A DNA stretch of 64,000 bases from Symbiodinium natans (Eukaryota > Sar > Dinophyceae > Suessiales > Symbiodiniaceae): the NCBI GenBank assembly GCA_905221605.1, contig CAJNDS010002167.1, forward strand, positions 556,399 through 620,398. Reading direction: 5' to 3'. Under the pieces are notes generated by a model. The model had not been told where the DNA came from. It saw only the letters and a program-made list of their open reading frames with translations, and did no database searches. A program made the translations under genes and the position numbers. This document shows positions 33,952 to 47,702 of the stretch, piece by piece. Every line of letters starts with the position of its first letter. Position 1 is the first letter of the stretch.

Positions 33952-36900
33952 GCTCGGAGTTTTGCTGGCGTTCTGTTTCACGTTCTGTCTGTGGGTAACC
34001 TGGTTTGCACCTTTCATCACTTTCAGGACTGGGAGGCTTGTACCAGGACACTCCGACAGCTTCTGATGTAGCCGTGTAGCCCATGTGTGCAATGCATCCG
34101 GGATTGCGCACGATGCCGAGGAGTTGCGACGGGGGCGAGCGGACGCGAATCTTCGGCATGTAAACAGCAGCTGCGTGATCTTGCGGTTGTGGAAAGCTTC
34201 CTCGGGGAAGCGTCTTGGCCAGGTCGGCGTGGCATTGCCGCAGAGCCCACCGGCCACGGACTGGCCTGCAAGGCACCCCTGAATACCGCCGACACATAGA
34301 ACCTTCACCACGGGTTCCCCCCAACATAGTTGTGCTTCCCTCACCTGTCACTTTTGGCAAAACCAGCTACTGTTCACGCTATCCACCCTGCTCTTGCTTG
34401 ATGCCATGGAGCCATCATCTGTGTCCCAGTGGCTCCAAAACGAGACGGTTCAGCAAACGACGCAAGTTCAACAAGAGTGTCAGAGCCATAGATGCCGATG
34501 CTTCACACCCCCCTGAGGCCCCGCGAACCCTCAAGTTGAGTGGCACTTGAACATTAGAACAAGAAAGGATAAGAAGGGGAGCCCCAGTGGTAAGCCCTTT
34601 TCCCTTCTCGTAGACTTACTGGCTCAAAACCCAATTTTTCAACTTTTGGGCTTCTTATAAGGTAGTTTATTCTGAAAGTTTCAACTTTTATTTCCTTGGG
34701 TTTTGGGCCAGTAAGTAGAAGGCTAGATTTTCTTTTAACAAGAACTCCCCTTAAAGCAAGCAATGGCGGCATGTGCATTCCTAAGCCTTTAGAGTTCCTT
34801 GGTAGCCCTAAACCCTAAACCCTAAACCCTTAACCCTAAACCCTAAACCCTAAACCCTAAACCCTAAACCTCAAACCTCCAAACCCTAAAACGCAAGTCC
34901 AGGCCAGCAGCTCGTTGGAGGCCGCGCCTTGTAATACCGCAAGTTGCTGGACGATGGCGGAGGCCCTCGGGCTCGGGAAGGGAGACGGGTTTAGGGTTTA
35001 GGGTTTAGGGTTTAATTAGGGTTTAGGGTTTAGGGAAGGTGGGCTGCAGTTCCCTTTAGTCAAGGTACTCGTCTGAGAACCAACTCCATAAACGGTCAGT
35101 TCCCTACAGGCTTTTTGGAGTACCCTAAATTACGAGGGCCCGGCCGCCTTACCATAAGTTGGAGAAATCACCACATATCACCCCAAACCCGAAAGTCTAA
35201 ACCCTTTAAACCCAATAAACCCTATATAAACAGTATATATAAACCCTACAAACCCTATACAAAAAACCCTAAAAACCCTAAACTTGTATGCTGCGATTTA
35301 CGCCACCGTTGGGCCACAGGTCTGCGCCTGGTCAGAGTGGGGAACTTTTGGGCAGTGCTCGAGGCGCTGCCAGCTGGCCAGGGGGTTGGGGTTTAGGGTT
35401 TGAATGTAGGGTTTAGGGTTTAGGGTTTAGGGTTTAGGGTTTAGGGTTCAGGGTTCAGGGTTTAGGGTTTAGGGTTTAGGGTTTAGGGTTTTAGGGTTCA
35501 GGGTTTAGGGTTTGGGGTTCCGATCCTCACAAACCAGAGGCCCCAGGAGCCCTGAATCAAAAAAAGGGTTTGGGGCTTAGGGTTGAGGATTTAAGGCTTT
35601 AGGGGTTAGGGGTTTTGGTTTAGGGTTTAGGGTTTAGGGTTTAGGGTTTAGGGTTTAGGGTTTAGGGTTTAGGGTTTAGGGTTTAGGGTTTAGGGTTTAG
35701 GGTTTAGGGTTTCGGTCCTTGTGGCAGGTCTTGCGGGAGTGGCCAGCAGACCCGGAACCGACAAAAGACGTGGCATTCTCCCGATGCAGCCAAGGCCGGT
35801 TTTAATGCTGTGTAGACTATTTTGGGTTTAGGGTTTAGGGTTTAGGGTTTAGGGTTTAGGGTTTAGGGTTTAGGGTTTAGGGTTTAGGGTTTAGAGACCA
35901 AATGAATCCAAAAACCCTTTTGGGGTGGGTTCAGAGTAGTTTCGGGTGTATCCCTGTAAGGGTTCATATTACCTGAGTTGACATGACAGTAGTAAACTAG
36001 GGTATTCGACACCAATTTTAGGGTTCATCTGGTCCCCATGGTAATGGTGCTGCGCAAGTCAAGGGCCAGGTGCCTCATGCGTGGCAGGTCGTATGGCTAC
36101 TTTCCCTGCTCCTTCACGATTCTGGAAATTCTAGATGGGCGTTTACAACAATAGAGGACACCTGAAGATAGCCCCGCAAATAGTAGTAGTAGGATTCCCT
36201 GATAATAAGAACCCCAATAAGATACCCCGTCAGGAAAGCCCCGGAAAGTTGTTTCCTGACTTCATGCATGCAGGAGCTGGGCTTATTGCCATCTCGTAGA
36301 CTGCGCGGCCCCCTGGGGAGGGGGGGTGGGGAGGGGGGGGGAGGGGCATTGGGTTTGAGTGGCACTTGGTGATGAAGCCTCCCATGTGGGTAGTTCGGTT
36401 AATTCGGGTCCCATGTTGGGTCCTCTATATAGTACGGCTGCGGAAGGCCCCCAAAAAGGGACCCTAATTTAGAGAGCTCCAAAAAAGGGGGGGGGTTAAT
36501 GTGCATGTGGGGCCAAGGTCATCCCTGCAAGTGGAGTGCACCGGCAGGCAGAGGGAGATCAGGCAGGTTCCGGGAATGCATCTGCCAAAAGGTTGTTATG
36601 CATCCCGTTTTAACAAATAGCGTGCGTAGGTACAGTCTACGGAAAAAAAGGTTGGTTTAGGGTTTAGGGTTTAGGGTTTCGGGTTTAGGGTTTAGGGTGC
36701 GGCTCTCAAGGTAGGGTTGTTCAAGATTTGTGGGGTTGCCGCAGCGGAGCTGTGCTTGTGCAAGCATTGTCTCAACGAGGGCCCCCTTAGGATGGAAGGT
36801 GTTAGGATACTAAAACCCCAAACCCCAAACCCCAAACCCCAAACCCCAAACCCCAAACCCCAAACCCTAAACCCTAAACCCTAAACCCTAACCCTGTTAT

Positions 36901-39060
36901 AACCCTAAACCCTAAACCCTAAACCCTAAACCCTAAACCCTAAACCCTAAACCCTAAACCCTAAACCCTAAACCCTAAACCCTATTCGGGTTCAGGCAAA
37001 GGTTTCGTTTCCTTATACAGCTTGTCGGATTCCAGCGGTTAGGGTTTAAGGGCTGGGCAGAAAGGGCAGCAGTCGAGTCCCTTGCGGAAAAGGGTTTAAG
37101 GCTTAAGGGCTTGAAAGGGTTTAGGATTTAGGGTCCCTAAACCCTAAACCCTAAACCCTAAACCCTAAACCCTAAACCCTAAACCCTAAACCCTAAACCC
37201 TAAACCCTAAACCCTAAACCCTAAACCCTAAACCCTAACCTAAACCCTAAACCCTAAACCCTAAACCCTAAACCCTAAACCCTAAACCCTAAACCCTAAA
37301 CCCTAAACCCTAAACCCTAAACCCTAAACCCCAACCCCTCCAGGGCTAAGGGTTGGGGGGCTGTGTGCGTGTGTGGGGCTCGGTGGACGCAGCTGTGGGC
37401 CCGAGTGGGTTTAGGGTTTAGGGTTTAGGGTTTAGGGTTTAGGGTTTAGGGTTTCGGGTTTCGGGTTTCGGGTTTGGGGTTTAGGGTTTAGGGTTTGGGG
37501 TTTGGGGTTTAGGGTTTAGAGTTTAGGGTTTAGTGTTGCCTTGTGTTTCAACTAGTCAGCTCATTGTCCTCCCTGCGGGGTACGCAAGTGCTTGGCGCTG
37601 CAATGGCATCGTGATATACTTTCGAAATTGGGGTACCTTAATGGGGTCCTTGTCATGAGGGAATCCTACTATCTAGGGTCTATTTTAGGGTTACATCTTT
37701 TTCGTAAACCCCCAAATGATAATAAGATAAGAAGTAACATGTATATACAAAAATGAGAACCCAAAAGATCGCCTTGTGACAGGCCCTGTGGCCTGATCCC
37801 ATGCACCTTGGCGGAGGCTCCCGTGAATTGCTTGTGGTGCTGCGCCTCAGAGCTGTTGTATTGTCTTGGGGGGCTGGGGGGTTGGGGTGGGGGTGCATCG
37901 TGCTTCAGGCTCAGCTTGCAAGCCCGCAGAGCTGTGAGTACTCGTGATATTGCCGGACTTCAGCCAATTCATGCCCAGCCCTGCAGTGGATCGATGGCAG
38001 AACCCAGGCGCCCGTGGGGAGATTGGGCTCCTGGCTCAGAACTGGAGAGCTCCGAATTTTTGTGAGGCTTATAGGCTTAGGGTTTAGGGTTTGAGATGCG
38101 TTTTGCAAGCAGCACACGGAGACCAAGGGCGACTGCGCCTGCTCGGGTTTGCGCACGCGGGAGAGGATCGTGGCGATGCAGGCTCTCCAAAGAGACTTCG
38201 TAGCAGCCGGGTCGCTGCATGATGCAAAGCCGCAGTAATTAACACAGATTCTTCAACAATGCACATGCCGGCAGCCTACTACATATACATATATATATAT
38301 GTATATATGTATATATATATACAATTCCTATGAAGGTATATGAACCCTAAACCCGTTTAGGGTTCACTTGGTCCCCACGGAGGCATGGCATAGATTGATA
38401 TGCGTATTGGGGTTATAGGTACATGTGCATACCCTAGACGATTATAATTTCCAATCAAGGTATATGAACGATAAAACCTGTTAGGGGTCGCCGTATGCGG
38501 GTCTTTCTGTCGGGTCTCCCACGCCAGGCCCTCCGTGGCGGCGTGCCTTGCGTTCTGCTCTTGGAGCAGATTTTCGGGGACAGCCCCAAAGTCTCTGTCA
38601 AAGCCCACCCTAAACCTTATATAAACCCTGAACCTTAAGCCCTAGACCTTAAACCCTAAATCCTGAAAACAGACCTTGCCTGCCGTGTGCGAGAGTGAGC
38701 GACGAAACCCTAAAAATCGCTCTAAAGCCTATCTTCAGCCAGCGGAGAAGTGCACTTACAGTCGAAATCCCTGCTCGCGCGTCCTCTACCAGGTTGGGGC
38801 GCTGGAGCAGACCTACAGGTCCTGTCCTGCTGCCTGATTCTTGGGGAACTGAAGCCCAAAAGGGTTTATGTTCAGGGTTCAGGGTTTAGGTTTTAGGCCT
38901 TGGTTTAGGGTTTAGGGTTTAGGGTGGGAACAAAAGCGCAAAGGGGTTTGTGGTTCATGTACCCGGGCAGTCCCTCCTCAAAAAACAAGCGACTAATCAT
39001 AGCTTGGGATACAACACTACAAGATCCTAATTTTCGGGTTCATGTAGTTCCTGAGCACCT

Positions 39061-39100
<40 letters not shown>

Positions 39101-39712
39101 AGAGAGAGAGAGAGAGGCAGGGAGGGAGGGAGGGAGGGAGGGAGGGAGGGAGAGAGAGTGAGAGAGAGTGAGAGAGGGAGAGAGGGAGAGAGTGGGAGAG
39201 GACTGCGGTCTTTGCTGTTCACTTGACAAATACCTGCAGATGCGAGCCTTCGGTCACGTGCAAGTCGCTGTGTCGCCGGCGTGCTTCCATACAGCCTAGG
39301 GCTTTTGTGGAGGATTGAAGGCCACGTGCGTTTTTAGGTGCTGGTGGCATCTATAAGTACTCCTACTTTCCTGGGCCGAGCCGAGGGGGGGAGGTTGGGA
39401 TGCATTTATCCAAGGTTGAAAGGGCAAATGCTGCCAGCAAACTTGAGCACAGTTGGCTTTTCTAGTGCTTCTAAGACAGTAGGCAGGCCCGGCAGAATTC
39501 AAGCGCCGCCAGGAACGTGAACTGTGAGTTCGGCCTCTGGACGACCTGGAGTGCCTGCAGTGTGACTTGCATCCTCCCCAGAAATTCCTTCATTGCATGT
39601 GCGACCTTAAGGGAGTTAGACGTAGGTTTGGCCTACGCTCAGAGCCTTTCCAGGCGGTGCTGGTCAAAGATACCACACCAGAACCGTGATTGTGCACGCG
39701 CAGGTTGGTGTG

Positions 39713-39747
<35 letters not shown>

Positions 39748-42700
39748 TTCCTCACAGTAGCTGTTTTACATGAACATGGTAGTAGTTCAAGAATATACTT
39801 GTACCCAAGACAAGAAAATATTAGAACCATTTTGGACATGGTTTCCCCTGAAGAAGCGCTTATTTCATGGTCCATCTCTTGAAATCACCATTCGAACCCC
39901 ACACGATGCTTACAGGCCTCGGGACACCGGTGTGCCGGAGGCGGGGGAGCTTTGGTGATGTCGCGATGACAACTTAGACCTCAGTCCTACAAGCACTAAA
40001 CTCCAGGCCCTACGCCCTAAACCCTATGAGAACCCTAAACTCGGAGATCCCAAGCCCTATAAGCCCTATGCTCAAAACCCTATAGACCCTCTAAACTCCA
40101 AACCCTAATACCCCAAACCCCAAAACCCCAAAATTGCCTAAGTCCTCCCTGGCAGTCCATTTGGGGGTAGGCGCAGTGTACTTAGGGGTTGTAACCTACC
40201 ATAAACGCAAAAAAACCTAAAACCTTTTGAAGGTATGGAGGAGGTGCAGCCCTGTACCATGGAGCCCTGCGGTTCAGCCCAAGATTGCCCGAAACCTCAG
40301 CGGGGTCACGGCAGAAGTTTTTTTTTTTTGTTTTTTTGGGGGGGGGGGGTTAGGGTTTTGGGTTTAGGGTTTAGGGTTTAGAGTGTAGAGTTTAGAGTTT
40401 AGGGTTTAGGGTTTAGAGTTTAGGGTTTAGGGGGGGGGGGGGAACGCTTGCAGGGTGTAACTTAAAAGCCCCAAACCTACGGTGTTTGGAGGTTAGTATC
40501 ACAATGCCCTTCTTAAGGTTCTTCGGGAACCTGCAGACAAGTAGGTTTGGGGTTTTCAAGGTAGGGTTTAGGGCTTTCGGGTCTAGCACATTGAGCCTGG
40601 ATGCAAACGCGTCTTTTAAGGCGACGGGAGGCGATGAACGGCGGGAGTATTGAATTGGGGTGCAGATCGTGGGCTCGGGCTTAGGCGTTAAGATCCTTCA
40701 TGCAGGCTCTCTGCTGCTGGCTAACTGCTTTTTCCAAATCCCAGATTCAGAACCAGCTTTCGTAAAGCGTGTGCCTGTGCGGCTTAGAGACCAACAGCTT
40801 GAAGGCTTCAGGAAGCTACGACAACCACGGGTTCTTTGCAACCGCAATATGGCATGGCAGTTCGTCTTTATCAAGGACCCAGATCAGACTTGCTGCTCAG
40901 GACGCCAGTTTCAGAAAGTTCTAGGATACATGTGAGTCTTCCGCCAAATGGTTTAGGATGCTGGTGGGTTGCGGTCGTTGGGGTCCTGGGCATTTTTGTC
41001 TATGTGGTCGATAAAGGAAAGGGGAGGTAAGAGTCCCTTATACATGGGGAGTCCCTACCAAAAAGAGAACTCAACTTATGGTGATGTGGAGGACATGTTC
41101 TTTTTGCATCGCAGCTGCCATGTGTAGCTGTCCTAAACCCTAAACCCTAAACCCTAAACCCCAAACCCTAAACCCTAAACCCTAAACCCTAAACCCTAAA
41201 CCCTAAACCCTAAACCCTAAACCCTAAACCCTAAACCCTAAACCCTAAACCTGTCCTGCTCACATGGCACCTTGAAGCCGCCAGAGTGGGCCCAGGCTTG
41301 TACACAGAGTGGCAGAGGCCCCAGATGGCCAGCCACTGGCATTCAGCTGCCAAAATACGGAAACCCAGAACCCTAAACCTCCCCCCCACCCCCCCAGGGT
41401 TTAGGGTTTAGGGTTTAGGGTTTAGGGTTTAGGGTTTAGGGCAACTCCCAAACCAGTGTGTGTGTGTGTGTGTTGGCCCTGAGGAGGTGGTTCATGGGGC
41501 GTGTTATGCTTGTCAGTTTAGGGTTTAGGGTTTAGGGTTTAGGGTTTAGGGTTTAGGGTTTAGGGTTTAGGGTTTAGGGTTTAGGATTTAGGGTTTAGGG
41601 TTTAGGGTTTAGAATTTAGGGTTTAGGGTTGTTGGTTCGAAGAAAAGAGGGCCCGGGCTCCAAGCGAAAAAGGAAACAAACACCTTTCCACCCCCCACGA
41701 CCTTGCTCTCGAAAACCTCAAACACTTAGTTGCTGAGTGGGTACTCTTTACACTTTTTGGGATACCATAATCCCCTATAGAACTGAAAGTGTACATTTTT
41801 TGGGGGCTTATGAACTCAGCAACTCAGAACAAAACACTCAACAATTCGAAGCACTTTGCATCATCCCCAAGCAGAACCGATTCTCCTCAAGCCCAGTTGC
41901 CTGGATGACCCTAATGGCCCTAAACCCTAACCCTAAACCCGAAACCCGAAACCCTAACCCTAAACCCTAAACCCTAAACCCTAAACCCTAAACCCTAAAC
42001 CCTAAACCCTAAACCCTAAACCCTAAACCCTAAACCCTAAACCCTAAACCCTAAACCCTAAACCTAAACCCTAAACCTTATCCGAAAAAAAAACTATCCC
42101 TTAGGAGTTCCTGGAGTGCCTGCAGCCGCGACTGCGGGGGTGGACACCACAGCCGATCCCGCGACCTCTGGCGTGCGCCGGCTTGCGGGGAGGGGATTTG
42201 GGGGCCTTCTGTAGGGGTTTAGGGTTTAGGGTTTGGGGTTTAGGGTTCAGGGTTTAGGGTTTTTGGAGTTTGGGGTTTAGGGTTGAGGGGGTGTGGGTTT
42301 TTAAGGTTTTAGGGTTTTGGGGTTTTAGGGCTTTTGTGTTTTTTGGGTTTAGGGTTGAGGGTTTTAGGGTTTTAGGGTTGAGGGTTGACCTGGGGCTCTA
42401 TTTACCCGACAGTTTAGTAGTAACTACCCCTTAACTAGTAGGTATATCCCATTGAACTGTAAGTAAAGAGAGCCCCAGGTATGTATTCATGTTGTAAAAC
42501 ACGGTATGACCGAACATAAGGAAAGACAATATCACTGAGTATCGTATGAATAGCTTGTATATATGGGTTGTGTTTTTTTGGGGGGCTCAGGTTTAAGAAG
42601 GGCACACGGGTTGCACACCCGCGAAACATACCCCGTAACATACCCCGAAACATACGCCCGAAACATACCCCGTAACATACCCCCGAAATTGCAGGCAAAG

Positions 42701-45700
42701 TAGCTCATGATGCCTCGAAACATACCCGAAACATACCCCCGAAACATACCCCCAAACATACCTCGAAACATACCCGCGAAACATACCCCGACCCCAACAC
42801 GTGTCGCGCACCTCCCCATTAAAATACAAACCCATATATACACACACACACACACACACATAATGCATCCTTGTTCGGAACGTAGGGTTGACAGGGCGTT
42901 GAAAGGCGCAGAGCCATGCGTTTGGATGGTGCTGATTGGTTCTCCAGGTACCGCCAAGAACGGTGGAGCCGAATGTCCCGAGGTCTGGGGCCTGGACGGC
43001 GAAAGCCCAAACGTGCCAAACCCGCAAGCTTCAAGATCTTAAAGCTTCCCAAACTCAGTGCTAATTCTCCGTTTCTCCTGTTGCATGGTGTATATGGCCC
43101 TTTTTCCGCTCAGGCAGACTTAGAAGAAACGGGCGAGTGCAACACCCAAGACTGTGTCGCGGACGCCTGGGGGAAGGTGTGAGAGCTGATCCGTCACTTG
43201 AAGGTTTAGCAAGAGAAAGGATTTGAGTGCAGCGGGCCGTATAGGGTGCCAGCGCGCTTCTCAGCATCACCTTCAGTCCATCATGGTGAATGGGCACACA
43301 GGGATGGAATGGTTCTCTACATTGGGTATATCGGCTACAGCCCTAAACCCTAAACACTAAACCCTAAACCCTAAACCCTGGCAAGAAGCCAGATCGACTG
43401 CACCTGGAGCACCTGGTCTTCTTGGCGGTCTTGCTCCACGTCCTGTGGCACGGGTGAGGACCTTTAGGGTTTAGGGTTTCGGGTTTCGGGTTTAGGGTTA
43501 TGTCAGAGTCGGTTCAAAAAAAGGGTTTAGGGTTTAGGGTTGCCATTGCATGGAGAAGTCGGTCGCGTGGAGATGCTGCACTGACCCTGGCAGGCAAGGA
43601 GAACCCGGATCATCGTTCAGGAGGCGCGGAGCTGGGGTACAGAACAGCTGGCAGTTGCAACATTACATATACTTGTGTTTCGGGTTTAGGGTTTAGGGTT
43701 TAGGGTTTAGGGTTTAGGGTTTAGGGTTTAGGGTTTAGGGTTTAGGGTAACGCCAGCAAACGCGTGAGGAGCTTGACTGATGCGACTGCCACTGCATACC
43801 TTTCAGCAGAGAGCGGCGTCAGATTAAGTCAACCCATACACGCGCATTTGCAAGGAACCCCCTGAACCCTATAGACCCTGTAAATCCTCCAAGTCCTATG
43901 AACTCTACAGACCCTATAAACCCCCATAAGCCCTATAAACCCTATGAACCCTCTAAACCCTGGAAACCATCAAACCCTCTCACCCTAAACCCTAAACCCT
44001 AAACCCTAAACCCTAAACTCCCCTGCGTAGTAAGCTCCGTAGGCATGACCTCACGAAAGCCCCACCTCAGGCGGCGCACTCAGGGCAACCTTGCAGCGGC
44101 TACTTCCAGGACCTGGGGGTTTAGGGTTTGGGGTTTGGGGGTTTAGGGTTTAGGGTTTAGGGTTTAGGGTTTAGGGCAAGAAGGTATAAACCTCAGGCAA
44201 GCAATGCATAGCAAGGCTTTAGGGTTTAGGGTTTAGGGTTTAGGGTTTAGGGTTTAGGGTTTAGATTCATGTTGCATGGACTTCCCTGTTGCACATTGAG
44301 CGGAGCTCGTGTGGGTTCAAAAAACAAAGGGTTTAGAGTTTAGGGTTTAGGTAGGCCCTTGGGTTTCAGAGCACCATGTATAGGTGTATTTTCCGATGGT
44401 TTTACGAGCCGTCCTTGGCTCAAACGTCGGATAAGCCACCAGATGTTTAGGGTTTAGGGTTTAGGGTTTGGGGATGTCAAATGACCGCCCTCAAGGTACT
44501 CTTCCACGTTTGGGGTTTAGGGTGTACGGTGTAGGGTTTAGGGTTCAGGGCCCCCCCCCCCCCCCCCCCCCCCATCCCTCCCTTATCCGGATGCGTCTAG
44601 TTGATGTTCTCCGCCCATCAGGGCTTCACGAAGTTCATGCTCCTTACTAAGGGCTTTGGACAAGTTTGGATGTAATTAGGTAGGGGTGCAACCATAATAC
44701 AAAACTCAATTCCCACGAATGTAAAAATGCATGGATTCGGTTCAACAAATGTTATGAATAAATGGCTTTCTTGAGCATCAAATGAACCAGATTCATTTGG
44801 CTTGTGTTTCAGAGATAATACATTGATGCTACAATTTGTGTAACATTCAGCTGATGTTTCATTTGTTGTTTATAGTTCAAGGGCATAGAATAAACACCCA
44901 GGTGCCCCGAACCACATGCCAATGGCTGATAGAACCAAATATCTATGTATACATATGTATATACAGATACATATATATATATGTATATGTGTGTATTTAT
45001 TTATATGTTTTGTATTTATTTAGATATATAAACCCGGCTTGGATACTGAACGATTTCCTGCCAAACCTAAGCTACACAAGCGAATCCTGCCATGTGGCTT
45101 TCCCTGTCTCTCTCTCTCTCTCTCTCTGTGCGGCTCTGTCTTACTCTCTTTGTCTCTCTCTCTCTCTCTCGCTCTCTGTTTCTGGTCTCTCTCTCTCTCT
45201 CTTGCAATTCGATCGCCAACGATCGTCGTCCCCAGGAGTTTCGCAAATGCCAAGACAGACCTTGCGAGCTGAAGGACTGCCAGTTCTCTGCCGATGGCTC
45301 AGACAGCCAGCCACTACAGTCCCCTGAGTAAGACATGATCATGCTTATTTTGCCCAAGAAACCCAAGAGACACTATTCTTGCAACTAAGTTTCGAAGGGG
45401 AGTATGGAGTGCATGCCACACCATGTCCCAAAGATCCTGCGCGTCCACCCAACGCCCATGTCTTGGTCAAAAAGCATGGCTTGGATCGTGGAGTGATAGA
45501 ACAGGATTGGAACATGAAGCCGCGCCCAACATTGCATACCCCAAACACAACACCCTAAACCCTCAATCTTCAACTACCCTAAACCCTGAACCCTGAACCC
45601 TGAGCCCCAAACCCCAAACCCCAAACCCTAAACCCTAAACCCTAAACCCTACACCCTAAACCCCAAACCCTAAACCCTAAACCGGCAACCCCATTCAAAA

Positions 45701-47666
45701 CCTAGATGACAGAGCCTAGCACCCACCAGGCTTGGGAACATTGGAGCAGCTGCTCCGACAGGTGCTCAGTCTAGACCCTCGGATGTCGGGTTTAGAAGGG
45801 ATTTGCGGTTTTATTCAGGTTGAGGGTTCAGGGTGTTTAGGGTTTTAGGGTTTAGGGTTTAGGGTGAACAATGGTCGCCAGAGGAAGGGCCTTGCAAGTC
45901 ACCCCTGGCCCCAAAGATGCGCAGCTGCTGGGAATTTTTGAGGTACCCAAGTTCCTCATTCCCTACTAGGAGGTTCATGGTACTTATTAACCAACTATAG
46001 CTGTACTTATAACCATATTCGGGCACTTGAGGGGCTTAGTGGTTATTAAGTACCATGAACCTCCATGTACTAAGAGTGACTCGTAGGTCGTGAGGACTGG
46101 GCCGACCCAAGTCTGCAGGTGCACCGGCCATCGTCAGCGAAGGCGCAACATCGAACAGCAGGCCATTGGAGGCCTGGCACGCGGAGGTTTAGGGTTTATA
46201 TAGGGCCTCGGGCGCATCAGGGTACGTACGCCCAAACGGCACGATGCCCTGTCTGTAGGGCTGTTTAAACCCTAAACCCTTATAAACCCTAAACCCTAAA
46301 CCCTACACCCTAAACCGTACTCTGCGGGAGCCCCCATATGTGGGCTTGGCACCACTGAACTGGTCCTGCATTCCCAGTAGTACCCTTATTCCTCATGTAA
46401 CTTGTTGAGGGTCATCCTCTTTCAACATAAGGGTGTCATTTTTTATTCCTAGGTTCCTGGGCCACAACAGGCCTCCCCCCCCCCCCTCTGGCGTACTCGC
46501 CAGCTCACGAGAGGGGCATGAGAACCCAGTGGCTCACGAACTCTCCTGAGGGATCGACAAATAGATGGCAACATCTACTGTGACACGAGCTATCTGTTGG
46601 TTAGCCGCAATCATAGCCATGAGGTGGGGCGGTGTGCACCGGCTCCACGAACGAACTTCGTCCCTGTGGCGTCACGGGCTGAGATGCATCCACGGTGGGC
46701 CCCCAGATTTGAGTTTCGGGGCTGAGGCTTCAAAATTCGCATGCGGAGACCTCGCACCTCGAAGATTTGTTTCCCCGAGCGCGCGCGCGCGCACGAAAAT
46801 CTCACCCTAGGCCAGTCTCTTCAGCATCCCCACCGGAAAGCCGTTTGGGTTTCCGCAAAAAGCAAAGAAACTAAACCCTACAAACCCTACAAACCCTACA
46901 AACCCTAAACCCCAAACGCCATACCCCAAACCCTAAACCCTAAACCCTAAGCTCTTTTACAGAGTCGCACCAACCATCAACCCTGCCTGCGGTTCGGCCA
47001 GCTATGCGGCAGCGAAAAAAAAAACCTAAACCCTGCCCCTTGACCCAAGGCGATCCACGACACTTTCTGCTTGAGCTCTGGGGAGGCTGTGGACTGTGCC
47101 TTTGGTCCTTGGCGCTGGCCTCAAGGGGGTTTGTTTAGGGTTTAGGGTTTAGGGTTTAGGGTTTAGGGTTTAGGGTTTAGGGTTTAGGGTTTAGGGTTTA
47201 GGGTTTAGGGCTAGGTTTGTCGGCGCTGGCCTCAAGGCTGTTTCGAGGCGTTTCGAGGACTCAGTGGGTGGGCCCTCTGTAGGTCCCTTTGTTCAGGATC
47301 TACTGTAGGGTTTAGGGTTTAGGGTTTAGGGTTTAGGGTTTAGGGTTTAGGGTTTAGGGTTTAGGGTTTAGGGTTTAGGGTTTAGGGTTTAGGGCTAGGT
47401 TTGTTGATGGATCCCCTCTTTTTCCTCCCTGGTGGGGAGCAAAGGTGCAGTTCTTCCGGGTCTTTTCTTCGGCTTTGGGACGCGTCGGGGCTTCGGCCAC
47501 AAGGGTTTAGGTTTCGGGTTGGTGCTGTAAGCCCTTGATACTGTTAGTAGAAGGGGCAACATCCCAACCTAAGAGGCTTTATGGCTCATAGTTACCTTGC
47601 TGGGGAGTTTCGTCGTGATAGAGGGCTATATGACCCCCAACTCAGGGTTCCTTTTGGTCTTCAAGT

Positions 47667-47702
<36 letters not shown>

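Noticed and set aside
45878-45935. Candidate TSP1 exon between 45761 and 46119 (RGRALQVTPGPKD or EEGPCKSPLAPK)
   Set aside because: The exons 45730-45761 and 46119 join directly in phase and give a perfect TSP1 core, leaving no place for it.
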